64,000 nt of DNA from Microcystis panniformis FACHB-1757 (GCF_001264245.1 NZ_CP011339.1:930001-994000); one strand, 5' to 3'. Counted from the stretch's first letter, positions 50,952 to 60,359 are shown. Program-made: numbers and translations. The notes: a model not told the origin generated them from the sequence alone.

Positions 50952-52245
50952 CCGTCGTTCTACGACGGCTTTACTGTTAAATATGAGCATCGTTTACGAA
51001 ATATATGCTAGAATGTGAGACATGGAAAAAGCCTATTCTTACCGATTTTACCCCACACCCGAACAAGAGTCGCTATTGCGGCGCACTTTGGGCTGTGTAA
51101 GATTAGTTTACAATAAGGCACTCCATCTCAGAACACAAGCATGGTACGAAAGACAAGAAAGAGTAGGATATACTGAAACTTCTTCAATGCTAACCGATTG
51201 GAAAAAACAAGAAGAATTAGAGTTTTTAAACGAAGTTAGCTGTGTACCTTTACAACAAGGGTTAAGACATTTACAAACAGCTTTCACTAACTTCTTTGCT
51301 GGTCGTACTAAGTATCCTAACTTTAAGAAAAAACATCAAGGAGGAAGTGCCGAATTTACCAAGTCAGCCTTTAAATTTAAAGACAAACAAATCTATTTAG
51401 CCAAATGCACAGAACCTTTACCTATTCGATGGTCAAGACAAATACCAGAAAGCTGTGAACCAAGCACAGTAACAGTCAGATTACATCCCTCTGGACGTTG
51501 GCATATTTCAATAAGATTTGATGACCCAACAATTAAGCCATTACCAGTAACAGATAAAGCCATCGGAATTGACTTAGGAATTAGTAGCCTAGTAATTACC
51601 AGCGACGGCGATAAAGTATCTAATCCTAAGCATTTTAAGAAACATTATCAGAGGTTGCGAAAGGCACAAAAAAGCCTTTCTCGAAAACAGAAAGGGTCAA
51701 AAAATCGGGAAAAAGCAAGAATCAAAGTAGCTAGGATTCACGCCCAAATTACCGATAGTAGAAAAGACCATTTACACAAGCTAACCACTCAATTAGTTCG
51801 TGAAAACCAAACGATTGTGGTTGAGAATTTAGCCGTCAAGAATATGGTCAAAAACCAGAAATTATCTCAGGCAATATCTGATGTAAGCTGGGGAGAAATT
51901 ACCCAACAATTAGCCTATAAATGCCGTTGGTATGGGAGAAATTACATCGAAATAGATAGATGGTTTCCTAGCTCTAAAAGGTGTAGTAATTGCGGGTATA
52001 TTGCTGAGAAAATGCCGTTAAATGTTCGAGAATGGGACTGTCCAGACTGTGGGACTCACCATGACCGAGATGTTAACGCGAGTAAAAATATTTTGGCCGC
52101 AGGGCTTGCGGTGTCAGTCTGTAGAGCGACCATAAGACCAGAACAGAGTGAATCTGTTAAGGCAGGTGCGGAACCCCGCAAGGGAAAGAAGCAGAAACCC
52201 AAATCGTGAGGTTTGGGAATCGCCGTCCGTTTTACGGCGGCGAGG
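50952..52245 (+). mobile_element. tnpB-only IS200/IS605-type element
   Basis: Left-end hairpin CCGTCG-TTCTA-CGACGG (50952-50968) and right-end hairpin CGCCGT...ACGGCG (52221-52239), followed by GAGGATGTCAAG, enclose a single tnpB gene. No tnpA is present, so mobility would depend on a tnpA elsewhere. Exact ends are not determined because this class leaves no target duplication. The right end forms the 5' end of the following TPR gene. Confidence 0.75.
51022..52209 (+). CDS. tnpB: TnpB RNA-guided nuclease
   Basis: 395 residues, a Cas12-ancestor nuclease guided by an RNA from the element's right end. N-terminal MEKAYSYRFYPTPEQESLLR (helix-turn-helix). RuvC residues are present: Asp about 184 in IGIDLGISSLV, Glu about 268 in TIVVENLAVKNM and Asp about 350 in HHDRDVNASKNI. 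The zinc finger is CSNCGY...CPDCG. All catalytic positions are intact. The 3' end (from about 52100) probably overlaps the guide RNA scaffold. The stop overlaps the downstream GTG by four bases. Confidence 0.93.
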   Translation: MEKAYSYRFYPTPEQESLLRRTLGCVRLVYNKALHLRTQAWYERQERVGYTETSSMLTDWKKQEELEFLNEVSCVPLQQGLRHLQTAFTNFFAGRTKYPNFKKKHQGGSAEFTKSAFKFKDKQIYLAKCTEPLPIRWSRQIPESCEPSTVTVRLHPSGRWHISIRFDDPTIKPLPVTDKAIGIDLGISSLVITSDGDKVSNPKHFKKHYQRLRKAQKSLSRKQKGSKNREKARIKVARIHAQITDSRKDHLHKLTTQLVRENQTIVVENLAVKNMVKNQKLSQAISDVSWGEITQQLAYKCRWYGRNYIEIDRWFPSSKRCSNCGYIAEKMPLNVREWDCPDCGTHHDRDVNASKNILAAGLAVSVCRATIRPEQSESVKAGAEPRKGKKQKPKS

Positions 52246-52250
52246 ATGTC
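52120..52250 (+). ncRNA. Predicted omega RNA (guide RNA) of the tnpB element
   Basis: By analogy with characterised TnpB systems, the scaffold is transcribed from the 3' part of tnpB through the right end, and the guide is the adjacent flank. Here that region contains GCGGAACCCCGC-type and CGCCGT/ACGGCG hairpins. The guide would be taken from the TPR gene sequence after about 52250. Boundaries are estimates. Confidence 0.4.
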
Positions 52251-54575
52251 AAGCCACAACAATCCTTAATCACTAAAACCCTGACAGAGCAAGCCATTAC
52301 CCCACTTGCACAAAATAGTTTAAATGTCAAGCTTTTAAAAAAAATACTTTTATTGTCTCCCCTGTTATTTTGGGAATTATTTGGTTTAGAAGTTAGCTCG
52401 GTGAAAGCAGTGGAAAACCTGCAATGTCCCGTCATTTCTAAGGAAGAAGTTGATACTAATGCCATCAAAAGAGAAATTGCTGATTATTCGGCCACTCTGC
52501 GAGTCTATCCTAGCGATCTGGGGACGATTAAACTTTATCTTCAACGGGGAATGGCCCGAGAAAAAATCAACGATCAAAACGGTGCGATCGATGATTTCAG
52601 TCAATACATTTGGTATAGTAATTATAATGCTCCCGCCTTCAAAGATCGACAGTTACTAGCTCAAGCCTATTATCAAAGAGGTGTGTTAAAGTTAGCCATG
52701 GCAAAGGAGCAGCGTCAGCCAAAATTATTAGAAGCTGCCCGCTCAGATTTTCAGCAAGCCTTTAAATATAATCCCAATAAAAGCGAAGTTTACTTTAACC
52801 TAGCAATTATTGCATCTTTGCTCAATCATCAATCCTTGGCTTTAGATTATTACCAGCGTTTCATCGGTTATGAAACTGAAGATTATCGCGGCTATTATCA
52901 TCGAGGACAGCTATACTCTCAGTGGGGAAATTATGCAGAGGCTATCAAAGATTATGATCTGGCTATTTCATACAAACCCGATCTAATTGAAGGCTATTAT
53001 AATCGGGCCATAGCTTTAGAAAAGATAGGGGGAAAACGAGAGGCTTTTAAGGATTATAAAATCGTTTTAAAATGCTCACCCAAACTATTTTTAGCCAAGA
53101 ATGCTCCTAGCAGTTATCAAAACCGTGCTAGAGTACAAATTGAAATCGCTGACGAGGAAGTAGAATTAGCCAACTTATCTTCTAATTCCCCCCAAGGATA
53201 TCAAACAGCGATCGAGTATTATAATGGAGCCATCAAAGATTTAGCACTTGTCATTCGTATTAATCCCAACTACGATAAAATTCCCCATGCTAGAGCATTT
53301 CTTAAACGGGGTTATGCTCACCTAAGACTCAACAATAATCAAGGGGCAATTCAAGATTATAACCAAGCAATTTATCTGCAACCCCAAGACGCAAAAGCTT
53401 ATGTATATCGGGGGTTAATGCGGGCCAATAAATATCAAGAATACGCAGGAGCTTTAGAGGATTTTACTGCGGCAGTGGCACGAAATCGTCATGATGCAGC
53501 CGCTCACTATCATCGGGGATTAGTGCTGTATAAATTGGGGCGTTATCAGGAGGCAGTAGATAATTATAATATTGCCTTAGACCAAGATGATCGGATTAAT
53601 ATACCTAGTTTTACTTCTCGCTCTGTCTGTAGCGAAAATATCCGAGAATCTGCCGACAGAAATTATTTTTATGACTCCAGAGAACCCGATTTTCGTCCTA
53701 ATTATAACGTCTCTTGTCATGCTCAAGCCCGGGGAGATGCTTATTTTGCTCTGAAAAATTTTGCCGCGGCCGAAAGAGATTATACTACTTATATAGTTGC
53801 CTATCCTAACGATCCAGAAGGGTATCATAAACGGGCTAATGCGCGTTTTGAAAAAGGGGATAAACAGGGAGCGATCGAGGATTATAATGTATTCCTACAA
53901 AAAGTCCGTGATGCGAGAATTTTCTATAGTCGTGGTAATAGTAGCGCTGACGTGGGAGATGACCAAGGAGCGATTACAGATTACCTGCAATCTTTGAGCA
54001 TTAATCCTATCGATGTGACAGCGTATAGTAATCGGGGAAATGCACGCACTGATACCGCTACTATTCCCGATAATGTACAAGTAACACCGAGAATATCGGA
54101 GAATCCGATCGCCTATAATAATCGTGGTATTATTCGACGACAAACTGGGGACAAGGAGGGTGCTTTAGAGGATTTAGATAAGGCAGTTAGCTTGAATTCC
54201 AATAATCCTATTGCCTATAATAACCGGGGAGTTATTCGCTTTGATTTGGGAGATAATGCCGGAGCTTTGGAGGATTTAAATATCGCTATTGCTCTCCAGT
54301 TTAACTATGCTGAAGCTTACTATAATCGAGGTTTAGTTAAGGAAAAAATAGGCGATAAGAAGGCAGCGATCACCGATTATCAATTAGCAATTACTTATCA
54401 GCCAAATTATGGCGAAGCTTATTATAATTTGGCACTTGCCACCTACGATGATAAAAATCCTAGTAGTCGAGTAGCGAGCCTTAACTATTTGCAAAAAGCC
54501 GCTAATGCCTTGATAAAAACCGGTAATTTAGAACTCTATGAACGGGCGGTAGAATGGATGTTAAAAATGCAGTAA
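52206..54575 (+). CDS. Large TPR-repeat secreted or membrane-anchored protein with IS-derived start
   Basis: 789 residues as open frame. Residues 1-16 (RFGNRRPFYGGEDVK) are encoded by the right end of the tnpB element. A signal-like segment KKILLLSPLLFWELFGLEVS lies at about 44-63, then VKAVENLQCP. From about 90 to the end there are roughly 14 TPR units (GVIRFDLGDNAGALEDLNIA, GLVKEKIGDKKAAITDY and others). TPRs mediate protein interactions. Start GTG overlaps the tnpB stop; no other upstream ATG fits, so the original start was probably lost by the insertion. Confidence 0.8.
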   Translation: MRFGNRRPFYGGEDVKPQQSLITKTLTEQAITPLAQNSLNVKLLKKILLLSPLLFWELFGLEVSSVKAVENLQCPVISKEEVDTNAIKREIADYSATLRVYPSDLGTIKLYLQRGMAREKINDQNGAIDDFSQYIWYSNYNAPAFKDRQLLAQAYYQRGVLKLAMAKEQRQPKLLEAARSDFQQAFKYNPNKSEVYFNLAIIASLLNHQSLALDYYQRFIGYETEDYRGYYHRGQLYSQWGNYAEAIKDYDLAISYKPDLIEGYYNRAIALEKIGGKREAFKDYKIVLKCSPKLFLAKNAPSSYQNRARVQIEIADEEVELANLSSNSPQGYQTAIEYYNGAIKDLALVIRINPNYDKIPHARAFLKRGYAHLRLNNNQGAIQDYNQAIYLQPQDAKAYVYRGLMRANKYQEYAGALEDFTAAVARNRHDAAAHYHRGLVLYKLGRYQEAVDNYNIALDQDDRINIPSFTSRSVCSENIRESADRNYFYDSREPDFRPNYNVSCHAQARGDAYFALKNFAAAERDYTTYIVAYPNDPEGYHKRANARFEKGDKQGAIEDYNVFLQKVRDARIFYSRGNSSADVGDDQGAITDYLQSLSINPIDVTAYSNRGNARTDTATIPDNVQVTPRISENPIAYNNRGIIRRQTGDKEGALEDLDKAVSLNSNNPIAYNNRGVIRFDLGDNAGALEDLNIAIALQFNYAEAYYNRGLVKEKIGDKKAAITDYQLAITYQPNYGEAYYNLALATYDDKNPSSRVASLNYLQKAANALIKTGNLELYERAVEWMLKMQ

Positions 54576-54688
54576 TTTCTCGAAAAAATAAGCTAATTTT
54601 TGACAAAGACTTCAAGACTTGGCTATTTCAAGCCTTCAAAGAGCGGGGGAGTCTCTTATTGCCGATGAATTAGCCGCTAATCATCATA

Positions 54689-54840
54689 CAAGGTTGGGTT
54701 GACGTAAGGAAACCCAACTATAGACCCAAGGCAACCCAACAAAAAGATTCAGACGGATTTAGGTGTTGGGTGTTGGGTTTCGCTTTCCCTGAGAATTGAG
54801 AGGGTTTCTTTAACATATTTATTCGCTCAAACCAACCTAC
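54689..54840. repeat. About 150-bp dispersed repeat (GTTGGGTT family), copy 1
   Basis: Begins AGGTTGGGTTGACG and ends CAAACCAACCTAC, so outer arms are inverted. Interior shares AAAAGATTCAGACGGATTTA and GAGAATTGAGAGG with copies at 55319-55469, 63013-63142 and 63820-63944. No ORF. It fills the gap between the TPR gene and the antitoxin-like gene. Confidence 0.8.
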
Positions 54841-54844
54841 GAAA

Positions 54845-55156
54845 CTACGGGCGCTCACTACTTAATTTAATCACTTGTTGCTCAGGAAATTTAAGGGTAA
54901 GTTCCCATTCTCCCCCTAATTCCCTCATCATACGGGTTAAATTTTCTAGGGTAAGATGTTGTTTTAAATCATCCGATTTTGCTGAGAAACAGGGCTGTTC
55001 ACTTTCGCTTTCCGTGATTTCTTCTGAAGCAAGTCCTAGGCGTTGAAGAAGTTCATCAATGATTTGCATTTCTTGTAAAAGCTCTTGGGTTTTAGCTTCA
55101 ATTTTTGCCCTTCTTTCAGAGGGCAGTTTATCCATTTCTTCATCAAAGGTAATCAT
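54845..55156 (-). CDS. HigA-like antitoxin, divergent
   Basis: 103 residues. MITFDEEMDKLPSERRAKIE is the characteristic start and MRELGGEWELTLKFPEQQVI the characteristic end of XRE-type HigA antitoxins. The central DNA-binding part is unusual (GLASEEITESESEQPCFSAK), with no clear helix-turn-helix. The toxin gene upstream overlaps its start by four bases (ATGA) but is truncated. Now probably an orphan antitoxin. Confidence 0.65.
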   Translation of the reverse strand: MITFDEEMDKLPSERRAKIEAKTQELLQEMQIIDELLQRLGLASEEITESESEQPCFSAKSDDLKQHLTLENLTRMMRELGGEWELTLKFPEQQVIKLSSERP

Positions 55157-55257
55157 AGATTTTGCTCCGTTAAGGTTTTTAAATAGGCTTCAAATCTTTT
55201 TTCGGCGATGGGAATGTTTTTTTCATACCATCTTTTATCGCCAGTTTTATTTCCTCC
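55153..55257 (-). pseudogene. C-terminal remnant of a RelE/HigB-like toxin
   Basis: 35 codons read GGNKTGDKRWYEKNIPIAEK then RFEAYLKTLTEQNL and a stop, the C-terminal signature (DKTGDKRWYE) of a RelE-superfamily toxin family. The 5' part is missing; the frame runs into the dispersed GTTGGGTT repeat at 55262. Stop overlaps the antitoxin ATG, as in intact toxin-first modules. Confidence 0.65.
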
Positions 55258-55318
55258 TACTAGCTAAAGTCGATTGGGTTGAGGCACGAAACCCAACAAT
55301 ACACCCAAGTAAACTACT

Positions 55319-55469
55319 GTAGGTTGGGTTGAGGCACGAAACCCAACAACAGACCCAAGGAAACCCAACAAAAAGATTCAGACAGATTTAGGGGTTGGGT
55401 GTTGGGTTTCGCTTTCCTTGAGAATTGAGAGGTTTTCTTTAACCTATTTATTCGCTCAAACCAACCTAC
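55319..55469. repeat. GTTGGGTT-family dispersed repeat, copy 2 (with partial copy before it)
   Basis: 151 bp with arms GTAGGTTGGGTTGAGGC and (reverse strand) GTAGGTTGGTTTGAGCG. A truncated copy of the left part, GATTGGGTTGAGGCACG, is at 55271-55300. The insertion truncates the HigB-like gene and abuts the 3' end of the giant TPR gene. Confidence 0.85.
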
Positions 55470-55474
55470 GGACT

Positions 55475-55711
55475 CTAATTTTTACTCATTTCTTGGCGAA
55501 TCATGCTGATTAGTTTTTGAGCTTTTTGATAACCTGCTTCATTCCCTTGTTGACGATATAATTCTGAGGCTTTTTCGGCATCAGCAAGGGCTTTTGGAAA
55601 GTCTCTTGTCAGGGCATAAACAACCCCCCGATTGATGTAAGCATAAGCATAATTAGGATTAAGTTCAATGGCTTTGCTGTAGTCAGCTAAAGCTAATTCG
55701 TATTTCTGCAA
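55475..55711 (-). pseudogene. C-terminal end of the giant trypsin-TPR gene, frameshifted
   Basis: 78 codons beginning with an internal Met inside a TPR: KYELALADYSKAIELNPNYA, then a last TPR (GVVYALTRDFPKALADAEKA) and the end QKAQKLISMIRQEMSKN. It follows on from the gene at 55693-59652 once one C is added to the C5 run at 55726-55730; equivalent positions in sister repeats have one more base. Confidence 0.85.
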
Positions 55712-58700
55712 GTTTTTGTAAAGAACCCCCGATTGACGTAAGCATTAGCATAATTAGGATTAATGTCAATGGCTTTGCTGTAGTCAGCTAAAGCTAAATC
55801 GTATTTCTGCAAGTTTTTGTAAAGAACCCCTCGATTGTTGTAAGCCTCAGCAAAATTAGGATTAATTTCAATAGCTTTGTTGTAGTCAGCTAAAGCTAAT
55901 TCGTATTTCTGCTGGTCAGAGTAAAGATTCCCTCGATTGTTGTAAGCCTCAGCATAATTAGGATTAATGTCAATGGCTTTGCTGTAGTCAGCTAAAGCTA
56001 AATCGTATTTCTGCAAGTTTTTGTAAAGAATCCCCCGATTGTTGTAAGCGTCAGCATAATTAGGATTAATGTCAATAGCTTTGTTGTAGTCAGATAGGGC
56101 TAAATCGTATTTCTGCAAGTCATCGTAAAGAAGCCCCCGATTGTAGTAAGCCTCAGCAAAATTACGATTAAGTTCAATAGCTTTGTTGTAGTCAGAGAGG
56201 GCTAAATCGTATTTCTGCTGGTTATAGTAAAGAATCCCCCGACTGACGTAAGCCTCAGCATAATTAGGATTCATGTCAATAGCTTTGGTGTAGTCAGCTA
56301 AAGCTAAATCGTATTTCCGCTGGTTATAGTAAAGAAGCCCCCGATTGTAGTAAGGACCAGCATTATTAGGATTAATTTCAATAGCTTTGTTGTAGTCAGA
56401 GAGGGCTAAATCGTATTTCTGCTGGTTATAGTAAAGAATCCCCCGACTGACGTAAGCATTAGCATAATTAGGATTAATGTCAATAGCTTTGCTGTAGTCA
56501 GCTAAAGCTAATTCGTATTTCTGCAAGTCAGAGTAAAGATTCCCCCGATTGTAGTAAGCATTAGCATAATTAGGATTAATGTCAATAGCTTTGCTGTAGT
56601 CAGCTAAAGCTAATTCGTATTTCTGCAAGTTATAGTAAAGAAGCCCCCGATTGTAGTAAGCATTAGCATAATTAGGATTAATGTCAATGGCTTTGCTGTA
56701 GTCAGCTAAAGCTAATTCGTATTTTTTTTGGAGACGGTAAAGCTCCCCCCGATTGTAGTAAGCATTAGCATAATTAGGATTAATGTCAATGGCTTTGCTG
56801 TAGTCAGCCAAAGCTAAATCGTATTTTTTTTGGAGACGGTAAAGATCCCCCCGAACGAAGTAAAAGTGACTAAAATTTGAATTAAGTTCAATAGCTTTGT
56901 TGAGGTCAGCCAAAGCTAAATCATATTTTTGTTGGCGATGGTAAAAAATCCCCCGATAGAAGTAAGCCGAAAAAACATCATCAGAATTAATGTCAATAGC
57001 TTTGTTGTAATCAGCTAAAGCTAATTCGTATTTCTGCAAGTCAGAGTAAAGATTCCCCCGACTGGCGTAAGCACCAGCATCATTAGGATTAATGTCAATA
57101 GCTTTGTTGTAATCAGCTAAAGCTAATTCGTATTTTTGTTGGCGACGGTAAAGATTCCCACGATTCTCGTAAGCCTTAGCAAAATTACGATTAAGGTCAA
57201 TAGCTTTGTTGAAGTCAGAGAGGGCTAAATCGTATTTTTGTTGGTAAGAGTAAAGATTACCCCGATTGTTGTAAGCACCAGCATCATTAGGATTAATGTC
57301 AATGGCTTTGTTGAAGTCAGCTAAAGCTAAATCGTATTTTTGTTGGAGAAGGTAATTAAGCCCCCGCCCTCTATAATATAAACCATAATTAGGATTAAGT
57401 TCAATAGCTTTGTTGTAGTCATCTAAAGCTAAATCGGATTTTTGTTGGTAGGAATAGTGCGTCGCTCGAACAGAGTAAGCCATAGCATAATTAGGATTAA
57501 GTTCAATAGCTTTGTTATGGTCATCTAAAGCTAAATCGTATTTTTGTTGGAAGAAATAGTACCTCGCTCGAATCACATACCACAAAGCACGAGGAGCGAG
57601 ATAAATTGCCTGATTAATCGCAGCTAATCCCTCATCATAGCGTTCTAAACTATCTAATACTGCCCATTTCTCGTTATAGTAATTGGGGTTATTGGGAAAC
57701 AGAGAAATCGCCTGATTAATCACCGTTAAGGCTTGCTCATAATTTTCTCTGGCTTCTCTTTCTCTACCAGCACTTGTTGAGAAGTCACCTAAAGAGCGAT
57801 AAACAACACTTTGCTGTTGTAAAATACTACTGTGAAAGTTCTTTAAATCTTCCCCTTTAGGTAAGGTATTAATCGCTTGTTGCAAAGCTTCTATAGCTGG
57901 TTGATATTTATCTAAAGCAAATAACGCTAATCCCTTCCCATACCAGGCTAAATAGACATTATCGGGGTCATTTTGCTTAATCGCCTCATCAAACGCCTTA
58001 ATTGCTTCCTCAGACCTCCGTAACCGCCATAATTGTCCTCCCCTTTCTATCCAAATATCCGCCTTCGCATTGGTATTAGGGACAATAACACCAGTAATCG
58101 CTTGAATAATTTCTTGTTTTTGTTGCGGACTAACTTGGGGTTGAGCAGTGGTTAATAATTGCGGTTTTACCTTCAATCTTTCTTGCAATCCGATAAAAGT
58201 GCTAATGGGAATCCCCAAACTAAACCCTAACTGAATTTTCCCTCCCCCTGCTCCTTCCGAACGTCCATGAATCCCTATTACTCTCCCCTGGGAGTCTAAG
58301 ACTGCACCGCCACTCATGCCCCCAAATGTGATGCTGGTATAAACTAATTCATAGCCTCCGGTTAAAGAACTGACACTTTTTAATACTGCCCCTTGTTCAT
58401 TGCTTAAGTCACTTTGGCGGGTTAGTAGTAATCCCATTTCTTGATCTTTGATTCTACCTCCACTAAACAACCATTTCGAGGGATTGTCGCCAATTTTGGG
58501 GAAGCCTGCCGCAAAAACAAAATCATCGGTATTTGGGTTATAATTCGCTATTTCCGCAACGGGATAATTGTCCAGGCTTTCAAACTGAAAAACTGCTAAA
58601 TCTACCCCTTTCTGCCGGATGATGGTGCTTTTCTCGATGTTTCGAGTTTTGCCGTCGCTGGTGACGACGGTGTAGGTGTAATCAGCACAGCTGGCGGTGC

Positions 58701-59652
58701 GTGCCATTTCTCCGCAAAGGACGTGATCGGCGGTTAGGACGGTGTAAATATTGCCTTTTTTAGCGATAATTACGCCACTTCCATTGGCTTTACTGCTACT
58801 ATCAATCCGCACGGTGAAACCCTTGGTTTTTGTTTCTAATTCGGCGATATAGTCAGTAGGGGCGGTGGTTTCTATATCGGGGTTCACCTGCGGTAGGGGC
58901 AGGTTATAGGCGCTGAGGATTTCGGGACGGATGTAGGTTAATAGGGTATTGATGGAAATGCCCCAGTTAACCGCTCTCATCTGTTGGATTTCTGCGTCTG
59001 TGGGTTTTGTACCGTCCTCGTAGATGTAGTTAGAGAGAATCGGATGGGCCGATCGCCCGTTAATGCCGATTAACTCCCCATCGACAAAAATGCCGCCGCC
59101 ACTCATTCCCTGCACGATCTCGCCACTATAACCGACGCTGTAGCCATCCCGGAGGGGTCGATCGCTCACCTGTTCGAGGGTTCCCTTTGTCGTCCGATAC
59201 TGTCCCGTTTCGGCAACATATCCCGCAGCCACCACTTCTAAACCGATCCTGTTTTGATTGATGGTAAACTCCGCGATGGTGGCGATCGAATATTCCCGGG
59301 TATCGCTAAACTCCACGAGGGCCAGATCCTTATCTTTTAAAAGGGAATTCGGCGCGATCGAGGCTGTGCGGGTTTGGCCGTCGTGGGTTTGGATCTGTAG
59401 GGTTTTCGCGCCGCGGATAACGTGAGCGTTGGTTAGGACGAGGTATATACTGCCTTTTTTCCCGATAATGATTCCCGATCCCCGATTTATCTCGCTAGTA
59501 ATCTTAACAGTGACTTGACGGATCGATCGCTCGATCTGCGCGTTTGGGCTGTCTTCCGCCACGATCGCCGGAGCAGAGAAAGGGGATAGCGCTTTAACCG
59601 GTACGACGGGCAGAAGTAGGAGGCTTAGGAGTAGGGGAAAGGGTTTCAACAT
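55693..59652 (-). CDS. Giant secreted protein with two trypsin-like domains and about 20 near-identical TPRs
   Basis: 1319 residues. Signal peptide PLLLSLLLLPVVPVKA (about 6-21). Trypsin-like domain 1 (about 40-250): LTNAHVIRGA (His about 77), KDKDLALVEF (Asp), QGMSGGGIFVDG (Ser). Domain 2 (about 270-500): LTADHVLCGE, GVDLAVFQFE, FGGMSGGAVLDSQG. Both triads look complete. Diverged TPRs at about 540-710 precede about 19 TPRs of 34 residues that are almost identical (QKYDLALADYSKAIDINPNY). Ends prematurely (FFTKTCRNTN) at a frameshift. Lies 39 bp after the COP23 gene; probable secreted-protein operon. Confidence 0.9.
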   Translation of the reverse strand: MLKPFPLLLSLLLLPVVPVKALSPFSAPAIVAEDSPNAQIERSIRQVTVKITSEINRGSGIIIGKKGSIYLVLTNAHVIRGAKTLQIQTHDGQTRTASIAPNSLLKDKDLALVEFSDTREYSIATIAEFTINQNRIGLEVVAAGYVAETGQYRTTKGTLEQVSDRPLRDGYSVGYSGEIVQGMSGGGIFVDGELIGINGRSAHPILSNYIYEDGTKPTDAEIQQMRAVNWGISINTLLTYIRPEILSAYNLPLPQVNPDIETTAPTDYIAELETKTKGFTVRIDSSSKANGSGVIIAKKGNIYTVLTADHVLCGEMARTASCADYTYTVVTSDGKTRNIEKSTIIRQKGVDLAVFQFESLDNYPVAEIANYNPNTDDFVFAAGFPKIGDNPSKWLFSGGRIKDQEMGLLLTRQSDLSNEQGAVLKSVSSLTGGYELVYTSITFGGMSGGAVLDSQGRVIGIHGRSEGAGGGKIQLGFSLGIPISTFIGLQERLKVKPQLLTTAQPQVSPQQKQEIIQAITGVIVPNTNAKADIWIERGGQLWRLRRSEEAIKAFDEAIKQNDPDNVYLAWYGKGLALFALDKYQPAIEALQQAINTLPKGEDLKNFHSSILQQQSVVYRSLGDFSTSAGREREARENYEQALTVINQAISLFPNNPNYYNEKWAVLDSLERYDEGLAAINQAIYLAPRALWYVIRARYYFFQQKYDLALDDHNKAIELNPNYAMAYSVRATHYSYQQKSDLALDDYNKAIELNPNYGLYYRGRGLNYLLQQKYDLALADFNKAIDINPNDAGAYNNRGNLYSYQQKYDLALSDFNKAIDLNRNFAKAYENRGNLYRRQQKYELALADYNKAIDINPNDAGAYASRGNLYSDLQKYELALADYNKAIDINSDDVFSAYFYRGIFYHRQQKYDLALADLNKAIELNSNFSHFYFVRGDLYRLQKKYDLALADYSKAIDINPNYANAYYNRGELYRLQKKYELALADYSKAIDINPNYANAYYNRGLLYYNLQKYELALADYSKAIDINPNYANAYYNRGNLYSDLQKYELALADYSKAIDINPNYANAYVSRGILYYNQQKYDLALSDYNKAIEINPNNAGPYYNRGLLYYNQRKYDLALADYTKAIDMNPNYAEAYVSRGILYYNQQKYDLALSDYNKAIELNRNFAEAYYNRGLLYDDLQKYDLALSDYNKAIDINPNYADAYNNRGILYKNLQKYDLALADYSKAIDINPNYAEAYNNRGNLYSDQQKYELALADYNKAIEINPNFAEAYNNRGVLYKNLQKYDLALADYSKAIDINPNYANAYVNRGFFTKTCRNTN

Positions 59653-59691
59653 GATTATTATGGGGAAATTCGGGGTAAAACAGCGAAAATT

Positions 59692-60300
59692 CTAGCGGGT
59701 GGGAACGCAATTATTTTGCGGGCCAGCAGATCTCGTACCACAGGGTGCGTCGCGATCGGCGAGTGGTGCTTTGGCGAAAAACTCCGTCATCGAGATATAG
59801 GTTTTATCTCCGGAATTCTGGAGGAGCATATCCGAGCTTTTCCCCTCTAGGATGTCCATGAGTTGTTGCAAGACTAAATCTGGATTATCGTGGGGTTTAA
59901 GGGTAAAAAGTTGGCTATTACCATCGCAGGGATCGCCGGATCGTGAAACGCTGCAGATGATCGGGTATCCCTTCGCCCGGCCGGTGGTGAGATAGTTAAA
60001 ACGCCCTTGATTATAGGCTTCCTGGAATTTTTTCGTGACTTCCTCGCAACGAACCGGGGAACGTTTGGAGAAATATTCCGATTTCCAGCCGATAATCCGC
60101 ACATTGCCGCTCCTTTGGGGAATCCAAGCCAGGGTGGCGGGGATTTTTCCTCCCGATGCGCGATCGAACACCTCTTTACAGAAGAAGGTGACGCCATTCG
60201 GGGTGGTCGATTGGCTGAAACCGGGGGCGATACCACCGAGGAGGACAGTGGCGAGGAGGCCGACGCAAGCGAGACGGTGGGAAATATATCTAGAGTTCAT
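59692..60300 (-). CDS. COP23 domain secreted protein
   Basis: 202 residues with a signal peptide (VGLLATVLLGGIAPGFSQS, about 13-31). The mature domain fits the COP23 (circadian oscillating polypeptide) family: GVTFFCKEVFD, TLAWIPQRSGNVRIIGWKSE, SPVRCEEVTKKFQEAYNQG and CDGNSQLFTLKPHDNP. Four or more cysteines suggest disulphides outside the cytoplasm. COP23 was first described as a clock-controlled membrane protein in cyanobacteria; its role is unknown. Encoded between two secreted protease genes. Confidence 0.87.
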   Translation of the reverse strand: MNSRYISHRLACVGLLATVLLGGIAPGFSQSTTPNGVTFFCKEVFDRASGGKIPATLAWIPQRSGNVRIIGWKSEYFSKRSPVRCEEVTKKFQEAYNQGRFNYLTTGRAKGYPIICSVSRSGDPCDGNSQLFTLKPHDNPDLVLQQLMDILEGKSSDMLLQNSGDKTYISMTEFFAKAPLADRDAPCGTRSAGPQNNCVPTR

Positions 60301-60359
60301 AGGGATAGTTCCTCAGAAAATAGGGATTAGAATCGTGATTAGGGTCAAAATGGGATTAT

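Noticed and set aside
53577..54143. Antisense ORFs within the TPR gene
   Set aside because: Frame shadows of a repetitive, well-supported coding sequence.
55693..57560. CRISPR-like appearance of regularly spaced near-identical DNA
   Set aside because: Period is 102 bp with no unique spacers, and each unit translates to a 34-residue TPR; it is a coding repeat.
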